Positions 26,253 through 31,286 of a stretch of 31,286 nucleotides of DNA are shown piece by piece; the first letter of the stretch is position 1; each line of letters opens with the position of its first letter. A program made the position numbers and the translations under genes. This stretch comes from Bacteroidales bacterium (lineage in GTDB: Bacteria; Bacteroidota; Bacteroidia; Bacteroidales; Paludibacteraceae). Below the pieces are notes generated by a model. That model was not told the DNA's origin and searched no databases. It saw only the letters and a program-made list of their open reading frames with translations. The DNA lies in the NCBI GenBank assembly GCA_900767385.1, contig CAAFYY010000110.1, forward strand, positions 1 to 31,286, in the 5' to 3' direction.

Positions 26253-26619
26253 CCTTTTTCTCTTGCCTCTTGGCAAAAATAGTCGTTTCAAAACAGATGC
26301 AAGGATTTATGAAACGTTGCCGAAGAATGGACAACAGCAGACGAGTTCCTTTTTCCAAAAATCTCCAAATCCCTTTACCACCGAAGATTTTTCTTTTCAA
26401 AACAGCGGAATCCGTTTTGAAAGCAACATTTTCCAATCAGTAACGGGCAATACTTTTTGGATGCTTGTTTTTTCATTGCCGAGAAGGCGCTTCCCGTTTG
26501 GCAGAAAGAGAAAAACGGAGATGGAAAGCCATCACCGTTTTTCTAAACAATACTTCTATTTGGAAAAATCCTAATGCCAATATCGGGCAAGGATTTATAT
26601 TTACCGCCAATGCGTCTCG
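26253..26619. other. Hairpin-rich convergent intergenic region
   Basis: About 370 bases between the convergent HhH and lipoprotein genes. No credible gene: the plus frame 26245-26574 starts at TTG and has no support. Inverted repeats are CGTTTCA at 26284-26290 with its complement at 26310-26316, a 9-bp stem 26395-26403/26414-26422, and the terminator hairpin 26511-26542. The 11-mer TTTCAAAACAG and the 12-mer GCAAGGATTTAT each occur twice. Confidence 0.6.
26511..26542. terminator. Bidirectional terminator between convergent genes
   Basis: An 8-bp outer stem (26511-26518 with 26535-26542), one A-A mismatch and a 5-bp inner stem (26520-26524 with 26529-26533) around an AAAG loop. A5/T5 flanks work on both strands. 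Confidence 0.8.
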
Positions 26620-28563
26620 CTATTTCTTTCCAGAATCAGCATTCATGAGTAGCACCTTCGGCTTCTGTTCAAGGAGCGGAATCTCTTGATAGTCCCAATA
26701 CTCTTCCAAATCCCAGAACGCACGCAGCGTGAGTTTGTAGGGATAGTAATAGACCGGTTCCGCCTGAAGTTTCTCGTTGTAGACACCTGGGTCCCATTCG
26801 CCGTTACCATTGACATCGACATAGAGACGAGCATAGTATTCACCCGGCTCAACATAAGGGATTGTCACGATAGTATCCTCAACAGCCACCTCACGAACGA
26901 CTTTATCATCTTTGTTGAGCAGTTGAACTCGCTCGCCGCCCTTGTAATTTCCAAATTCAAAAATCATCTTGGCATAGGCTTCATCGTTCTTGATTGTGAA
27001 CTCCATTGTATACTTCTCGTTATGACGACCATAGAGTTCGCGACAAGCGGCAGAGTCAACAGTCAGACGATAGGTCTGGTCCTGTTTAAGAGTTGCTGTT
27101 ATTTGATATTTCAGTCCGATACTATCAGCTGCGGAGAGTTTACTACTGTATGATTTCCAAGTCGTATCTTTCTTCACTTCAAGACGAACGCCCTGAGGAT
27201 CAACAGACGTTGGCGACGAGAACAAGAGTTCTATCGGTCGGAAGAAGTCGTATTTAGCGGCAAGATTGGTCTTCAATTCAAGGTATTTACCCTTATTCTC
27301 GGTTTTTCCGCCAGATTTGGCAGCATTAGCCTTCGATCCTTTTGTTGATGAGCCTTTCGCGCCGCTGGACATGCCGCCACTTTTCACACGCAAGACAAGG
27401 GTGTCGGTATAGGCAGAGAGTTGGTTGGCAGAGTCGGTTTTCAAATAGGTCAGGGCCAGACGCAGGGTGTCGTTCTTCCATGCCATGGAGTCGGTAAGCC
27501 AGTAGTGGATGGAGTCCATCGTCGCATTTTTCTGGACACGGACAGCACCCTCAAACGGGAAATTCAATGCCTCAATCTTAGGGAGTTCCGGGATTGAACG
27601 ACTGAAGTAGATGGCAAACTCGTGACGCGATTTGCGCTCAGCTTTAGTCATATAGAGTTGGTCATTCTTCTCTGTAAAGGCAAGAAGTACGACTGAGTCT
27701 GGGGAAAAGGTGGTCTTTCGACTGACTTTGACGGTATCAACCACTCTCAAGGTATCAACGACAGAGGAGTCGGCACTTACATAGGCCACACTATCGCGCC
27801 AGAGGGTATCCGTCTTAATGGTTGTATTGGCTTCAGGCACGAAGACAGAATCCAAGAAAGCGATAACTTCATTAGGTTGATCAAAGAGGTAGTTGTTGCC
27901 AATATCTTGGAGTGCATAGACGCGATAACGGCCAGGTGTTATGTTTTTTATCGTAAACTCACCCTTACTGTTGGTCTTGGTGATGCGCTCAAAGATATTC
28001 TTTCTAAAGGCAGAGTCGGCAAGGTTTTTGTGGATGCCAACCATGATGTTGGAAACCGGATTCAGTGTGGAAGCATCCAAAACTACTCCAGAGATCTGCA
28101 GAGAATCAAACACTTCACCCGTTGAAAAGGAGTAGGCATATGGTGGCATGACATTGCCCTCATTATAGTCGATGATGGCACCGTTGAAGTCGATGGTGTA
28201 GGTGGTGTTATCCTTCAGCGAGTCGTTGAAGGTGATAATCACCTTTTTGCTGATGGCTTTGACGGTAGCAGCCTTCTTCTGAGGAGGCGAGATGATGACG
28301 TTCTCATTGGTATTGGCAGTCTGAACGATTTCGTCAAAAATCAGTTCTATCTTATTGCTCTTTTGATTGCAGACTCCGTTTTCAGGAAGGGTCTTCACGA
28401 TTTTGGGAGGGGTCTCGTCTTTCGGACCGCCCTGAGGACCCTGACCACGGTTGGCGCAAGCCATCGCAACCATTGCTGCCACAACAAAAGAGAGGAGTCC
28501 GAAGACGCCTCCCAACGGAGAGTGGTTGAGAGATGTTATGAGTTTTCGCAAAAGCTGTTTCAT
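26620..28563 (-). CDS. Ig-like (Big_5) domain lipoprotein, unknown function
   Basis: 647 residues. A hydrophobic stretch (about 18-35) ends in a lipobox-like 'VAMAC' (C36), so it is probably an outer-membrane lipoprotein. A Gly/Pro-rich linker ('NRGQGPQGGPKDETPPKI') leads to a bacterial Ig-like domain (about 50-150, 'IELIFDEIV', 'YSFSTGEV'). A carboxypeptidase-regulatory-like beta-sandwich follows ('LQISGVVLDASTLNPVSNIMVGI', 'GEFTIKNITPGRYRVYALQD'). The centre (about 395-425) is a low-complexity Ser/Lys/Gly linker. The C-terminal part repeats similar beta-domains and contains 'YVDVNGNGEWDPG'. Its ATG overlaps the ybeY stop (ATGA), so the two are translationally coupled. This layout is common in Bacteroidetes, but the function is not known to me. 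Confidence 0.85.
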   Translation of the reverse strand: MKQLLRKLITSLNHSPLGGVFGLLSFVVAAMVAMACANRGQGPQGGPKDETPPKIVKTLPENGVCNQKSNKIELIFDEIVQTANTNENVIISPPQKKAATVKAISKKVIITFNDSLKDNTTYTIDFNGAIIDYNEGNVMPPYAYSFSTGEVFDSLQISGVVLDASTLNPVSNIMVGIHKNLADSAFRKNIFERITKTNSKGEFTIKNITPGRYRVYALQDIGNNYLFDQPNEVIAFLDSVFVPEANTTIKTDTLWRDSVAYVSADSSVVDTLRVVDTVKVSRKTTFSPDSVVLLAFTEKNDQLYMTKAERKSRHEFAIYFSRSIPELPKIEALNFPFEGAVRVQKNATMDSIHYWLTDSMAWKNDTLRLALTYLKTDSANQLSAYTDTLVLRVKSGGMSSGAKGSSTKGSKANAAKSGGKTENKGKYLELKTNLAAKYDFFRPIELLFSSPTSVDPQGVRLEVKKDTTWKSYSSKLSAADSIGLKYQITATLKQDQTYRLTVDSAACRELYGRHNEKYTMEFTIKNDEAYAKMIFEFGNYKGGERVQLLNKDDKVVREVAVEDTIVTIPYVEPGEYYARLYVDVNGNGEWDPGVYNEKLQAEPVYYYPYKLTLRAFWDLEEYWDYQEIPLLEQKPKVLLMNADSGKK

Positions 28564-28985
28564 GAGTTCATTTCTTTATAGAGGGCGAGAGCGAGATTCT
28601 CCTTTTGCTTCATCTCATTGAACTCAGGCTCGGTCTTGTCGTTCTGACCAGTGAGGTGAAGGATGCCGTGGATGATGACGCGACGCAACTCTTCTTCGAA
28701 GGGCACCTGATACTCCTTCGCATTCTTGGCAACCGTGTCCACGCTGATCATGATATCGCCATGGAGCACGTCGTCTTCGCAATCGTCGAAGGTTATGATG
28801 TCGGTGAAATAGTTGTGTCCCAAGAACTGTTGGTTCACTTCAAGGAGGCGCTGGTCGCTGCAGAACACGTAAGCAATGCTGCCGATTTCCTTGCCGTACT
28901 GCTGCGCCACGGCTTTTATCCAAGCGGAGTATTTACGACGCTCTATCTTAGGGAGTTTAACATCTTCAGATTGATAAGATATCAT
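28560..28985 (-). CDS. ybeY: Endoribonuclease YbeY (rRNA maturation)
   Basis: Metal-dependent endoribonuclease involved in 16S rRNA 3'-end maturation and ribosome quality control. 141 residues from the ATG at 28985. Family signatures: 'LLEVNQQFLGHNYFTDIITF' (about 47-66), 'HGDIMISVDT' (75-84), and the metal motif 'RRVIIHGILHLTGQNDKTE' with H106 and H110. At the third ligand position of H-x3-H-x5-H this protein has D116. I recall that Bacteroidetes members often have Asp-Lys here, but this is from memory. It lies 20 nt after the SpmAB gene and overlaps the lipoprotein gene by 4 nt. The open frame upstream of 28985 lies antisense-free inside the SpmAB gene and is not needed. Confidence 0.93.
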   Translation of the reverse strand: MISYQSEDVKLPKIERRKYSAWIKAVAQQYGKEIGSIAYVFCSDQRLLEVNQQFLGHNYFTDIITFDDCEDDVLHGDIMISVDTVAKNAKEYQVPFEEELRRVIIHGILHLTGQNDKTEPEFNEMKQKENLALALYKEMNS

Positions 28986-29005
28986 AGTTATGTTGAATTG
29001 ATTCG

Positions 29006-30238
29006 TTAATGAAAGAAGAGGTAGCTGACCGCTATCGCTGCCACGATGCCCGCCAAGTCGGCAAGAAGGCCCAGAGGTAGTGCGTTGCGTGTCTTGGTAA
29101 TGCCCACCGAACCGAAATAAACGGCAAGGATGTAGAAGGTGGTGTCGGTAGCGCCTTGGATGGTACACGCCACTTTGGTAGCAAATGCATCAGGTCCGAG
29201 GGTCTCCATGGTGCTCAGCATCATGCCACGGGCACCGCTGCCACTCAGAGGTTTCATCAAGGCAGTCGGAATAGCATCCACGAAGTCGGTGTTCATGCCC
29301 AAAGCAGAGAAGAGGGCTGCACAACCGTTGGAGAAGATATCCATGGCGCCTGAAGCACGGAACATGCCGATGGCAACCAAGATAGCAATCAGGTAAGGGA
29401 TGATGCCGATGGCAGTCTTGAATCCGTCTTTAGCTCCATCGACAAAGGCTTCGTAGACGTTGACCTTTTTCACCATTCCCATCACGACAAAGGCAATGAT
29501 GATAGAGAAGAGGAGCAAGGAGGTAATGACACTCGACCAAACTTTGACTTGCTCAGGCTCCATGCCAGAGAAGAGCCAGACCATGCCTCCGATGAAAGCG
29601 GTCAACACGCCTAACGTTCCTATGATGGCAGGCTGGAAAAGATTGATTCTCTGACTGATGGCTGTAGCAACAAGACCTACCAGCGAGGAGACATAGGTGG
29701 CAATGAGTATAGGCAAAAAGACGTCCGTAGGGTTGACGGCACCAAACTGCGCCCGATAACTCATCACCGTGATTGGGATAAGGGTGAGTCCGGAGGTGTT
29801 CAGGACTAAAAACATGACCATTGCGTTGGAGGCGCGGTCGGAGCCATGATTCAGCTCTTGAAGTTCTTTCATGGCCTTCAGTCCCATCGGGGTGGCAGCA
29901 TTATCCAAACCCAACATATTGGCCGAGATATTCATGAAAATCGAACCCATGACGGGATGATTTTTCGGTACTTCAGGAAAGAGCTTAGAAAAGAAGGGGG
30001 CGCTGAATCGAGCCAGAGCATTGACCGCACCGCCACGTTCGCCTATCTTCAAGATTCCAAGCCAAAGGGCAAGCACACCAGTGAGGCCAAGCGAGATTTC
30101 AAAACCGCTCTTGGCACTGTCGAACATCGACTGCATGACAGCTGTGAGGATGTCGGCGTTACCTGTGGTCAGCCATGAGATTAAGGCAACGACCACTGCG
30201 ATGAGCAGCAATGCTATCCATATATAATTAAGTACCAT
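29006..30238 (-). CDS. Fused SpmA-SpmB nucleoside-recognition (Gate) membrane protein
   Basis: A 410-residue polytopic inner-membrane protein. The N-terminal half (about 1-200: 'GLTGVLALWLGILKIGERGGAV', 'NMLGLDNAATPMGLKAM', 'LVLNTSGLTLIPITV') matches SpmA. The C-terminal half ('GFKTAIGIIPYLIAILVAIGMFRASGAM', 'GSGARGMMLSTMETLGPDA', 'ACTIQGATDTTFYILAVYFGSVG') matches SpmB. In Bacillus these are two separate spore-maturation proteins. Here they are one polypeptide in a phylum that does not sporulate, so the role must differ; transport of a nucleoside or peptidoglycan-related compound has been suggested for Gate-domain proteins. It starts 3 nt after the stop of the adenylation-domain fragment. 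Confidence 0.92.
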   Translation of the reverse strand: MVLNYIWIALLLIAVVVALISWLTTGNADILTAVMQSMFDSAKSGFEISLGLTGVLALWLGILKIGERGGAVNALARFSAPFFSKLFPEVPKNHPVMGSIFMNISANMLGLDNAATPMGLKAMKELQELNHGSDRASNAMVMFLVLNTSGLTLIPITVMSYRAQFGAVNPTDVFLPILIATYVSSLVGLVATAISQRINLFQPAIIGTLGVLTAFIGGMVWLFSGMEPEQVKVWSSVITSLLLFSIIIAFVVMGMVKKVNVYEAFVDGAKDGFKTAIGIIPYLIAILVAIGMFRASGAMDIFSNGCAALFSALGMNTDFVDAIPTALMKPLSGSGARGMMLSTMETLGPDAFATKVACTIQGATDTTFYILAVYFGSVGITKTRNALPLGLLADLAGIVAAIAVSYLFFH

Positions 30239-30241
30239 AGT

Positions 30242-30898
30242 CTATCTTTGTTTGTTGACAATGAAAGGGTGTCCTTTGAGTTGTGAGGTCACGAATCCTT
30301 TCCAACCTTCCGATGCCTCGATTTGCGTTAAAGAATGACGGGTATAAACTACCGGGTTGTCTGAAAGGTAATCGACAGCAACGATATCTTGGTCCGTACG
30401 TTCTCCGAAGTCTGGAACCAAAAATTCGTGGACTCTCCAACTGCCGCGATGAAGATCGCGCCATCCTTTAGGGGTAGGCACACCGATGGAGACACGTAGT
30501 TTTAGAGTAGAGTCATCCTGTTGGTTGACAATGTCCACTGCTCTACTCTGCGCATCACAGACAACCAAAGTTGGACAATAACGACGAAGAGCATCGGCAA
30601 GAGTCTCTGCGGCAACGACAACCATCACCGCTTCTATCTTCGAGAGCGCTGTCAGCAAGAGATAGAGTTCGAAGGTGTCTTCCAAACCGCAAACAACGGC
30701 ATAGTCTCGCGGTTTTACCCCCTTGAAACGGAGAAACTCCGCCATGAGATCAGAGTGGTGGCGAAAATAATCGCGAGTGATGCCGAGACGCCTGCCATCA
30801 GGTGCAGTGTAATCCAACGCCATCGCCTCGCGGTCTGCCATGCAGTTCGCATCAACAGTGTCAAAACCGAAGTTATATATCTCTGCCGAAAGAGCCAT
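30242..30898 (-). CDS. Orphan N-terminal part of an acyl-CoA-synthetase-like (AMP-binding) domain
   Basis: 218 residues. The sequence follows the N-terminal subdomain of medium-chain acyl-CoA synthetases: 'YNFGFDTVD' and 'DREAMALDY' (about 8-30), 'GRRLGITRDYFRHHSDLMAEFLR' (35-57), then 'GVKPRDYAVV', 'ELYLLLTALSKIEAV', 'CPTLVVCD' and 'GWRDLH'. It stops before the P-loop signature TSGTTGxPK and has no A5, A8 or A10 motifs, so it cannot adenylate a substrate alone. I judge it an intact small protein rather than a fresh pseudogene. There is no frameshift downstream, and the next gene starts 3 nt later and the previous ends 6 nt before. Function unknown; a binding or regulatory role is possible. 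The family similarity is from recognition, not a search. Confidence 0.7.
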   Translation of the reverse strand: MALSAEIYNFGFDTVDANCMADREAMALDYTAPDGRRLGITRDYFRHHSDLMAEFLRFKGVKPRDYAVVCGLEDTFELYLLLTALSKIEAVMVVVAAETLADALRRYCPTLVVCDAQSRAVDIVNQQDDSTLKLRVSIGVPTPKGWRDLHRGSWRVHEFLVPDFGERTDQDIVAVDYLSDNPVVYTRHSLTQIEASEGWKGFVTSQLKGHPFIVNKQR

Positions 30899-30904
30899 GT
30901 TTTT

Positions 30905-31126
30905 TCAAGCTATCACTTCTATCTTATAGTCCTGAAAAACGATGACGTCGCCTGCAACAATTTTAGCACGTTTACGCAACTCAATTTCACCATTGCGCAT
31001 GACCATTCCGTCAGCAACGACCTCTTGAGCCTCGCTGCCAGAATAGACTACATTCACCACTTTCAGCAATGAAATAAGGGGGATAAAGGTCTCTCCATCC
31101 CGTAGTTGAAAAGTTATCGTTTGCAT
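30905..31126 (-). CDS. Small S4-domain RNA-binding protein
   Basis: 73 residues from the ATG at 31126, almost entirely one S4 fold: 'FIPLISLLKVVNVVYSGSEAQEVVADGMVMRNGEIELRKRAKIVAGDVIVF'. This is the pattern of the YbcJ/RlbA/YaaA group, which binds structured RNA, often ribosomal. An in-frame ATG at 31144 would add six residues, but those codons contain the TATCTTTG promoter element itself, so 31126 is preferred. It is the first gene of a five-gene operon reaching ybeY and the Ig-like lipoprotein, and the link with YbeY fits a ribosome-related role. Confidence 0.88.
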   Translation of the reverse strand: MQTITFQLRDGETFIPLISLLKVVNVVYSGSEAQEVVADGMVMRNGEIELRKRAKIVAGDVIVFQDYKIEVIA

Positions 31127-31130
31127 GGTG

Positions 31131-31138
31131 CAAAGATA
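31131..31138 (-). promoter_or_regulatory. -7 promoter element of the S4/SpmAB/ybeY operon
   Basis: TATCTTTG on the minus strand ends 4 nt before the ATG at 31126. Transcription would begin at or within a few bases of the start codon, giving a leaderless or near-leaderless mRNA. No clear -33 TTTG. Confidence 0.65.
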
Positions 31139-31173
31139 CGTCATTTAGTTGAAACTCCCATCGCTGAAGAACG

Positions 31174-31205
31174 AAAAACGGCGGCACCGATTGGTGTCGC
31201 CGTTT
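31174..31205 (-). terminator. Terminator of the OmpA-like gene
   Basis: A 13-bp stem with one G-U pair (31176-31188 with 31193-31205) and a GATT loop, followed on the minus strand by T residues. It lies about 20 nt past the stop at 31225. Confidence 0.9.
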
Positions 31206-31224
31206 GTGTTATCGGAAGAAGAGA

Positions 31225-31286
31225 TTATTCTTCGTCGAGGTCGAGGATGCCAACAACTTCGAATTCTACACGACGGTTGCGTGCGC
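31225..31286 (-). CDS. OmpA-like protein, C-terminal end only
   Basis: The gene runs off the right edge; only 19 residues and the TAA stop are visible. 'ARNRRVEFEVVGI' matches the last beta-strand of the OmpA C-terminal peptidoglycan-binding domain (typical NRRVEF), and an acidic tail 'LDLDEE' follows. Such proteins tether the outer membrane to peptidoglycan. The domain at the N-terminal side (barrel, lipoprotein or MotB-like) cannot be told. Confidence 0.75.
   Translation of the reverse strand, partial: ARNRRVEFEVVGILDLDEE

Noticed and set aside
26245..26574. Plus-strand open frame after the HhH protein gene
   Set aside because: It starts at TTG inside the preceding gene, crosses the bidirectional terminator and has no recognisable protein pattern.
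30243..30250. TATCTTTG promoter-like word on the plus strand
   Set aside because: No plus-strand gene follows, and the site lies at the end of a minus-strand gene; probably chance.
1..31286. Mobile elements, CRISPR arrays, prophage or defence genes
   Set aside because: No transposase, integrase, phage or Cas-like protein and no spaced repeat array was seen on either strand.

Overview
The window reads as ordinary chromosomal sequence from a member of the Bacteroidetes, most likely Bacteroidales. Four things support this. Promoters follow the phylum-specific TAnnTTTG -7 pattern, often with a TTTG -33 element 19-20 nt upstream. Two secreted proteins end in type IX secretion (Por) C-terminal sorting domains. 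Lipoproteins and outer-membrane proteins are frequent, and ribosome-binding sites are weak or absent. I see no insertion sequence, prophage, CRISPR array, toxin-antitoxin pair or recognisable defence island.

Layout. Positions 1-232 hold the C-terminus of an S9-type serine peptidase. Next is a minus-strand tRNA operon (Gly-GCC, Leu-CAG, Leu-GAG, Gly-GCC; 408-778) with its own promoter and terminator. Divergent from it runs glnS plus a class I/II PLP aminotransferase (987-3904). A small type IX cargo protein, the fluoride channel crcB, rpmH (too short for most ORF callers) and an M23/LysM cell-wall peptidase follow on the minus strand (4032-6864). A gene-poor stretch contains a small basic plus-strand protein gene (7516-7797) and a lipoprotein gene (7850-8917). 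Then come secA (9325-12741) and a tRNA/SAM-metabolism operon, mnmA-mtnN-trmH-like (12980-15344).

Positions 15423-20041 hold a two-gene unit: a 1202-residue modular surface protein with a type IX sorting domain, and an outer-membrane protein 5 nt downstream. uvrC and a two-domain M16 zinc peptidase follow (20484-25195). Divergent from the M16 gene is a membrane-anchored helix-hairpin-helix protein (25377-26252). The right end (26620-31126) is a tightly packed five-gene minus-strand operon: S4 RNA-binding protein, an orphan N-terminal part of an acyl-CoA-synthetase-like domain, a fused SpmA-SpmB membrane protein, YbeY, and an Ig-like lipoprotein. The last bases are the C-terminus of an OmpA-like protein.

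Most genes are housekeeping. The points most worth a second look are the orphan adenylation-domain fragment inside the YbeY/SpmAB operon, the near-leaderless start of that operon, the surface-protein/OMP pair, a perfect 19-bp inverted repeat covering the upstream crcB ATG, a coding-like remnant in the gene-poor stretch near 7.4 kb, and a TAnnTTTGC extension shared by almost all promoters. I found no clear sign of a wholly new multi-gene system.
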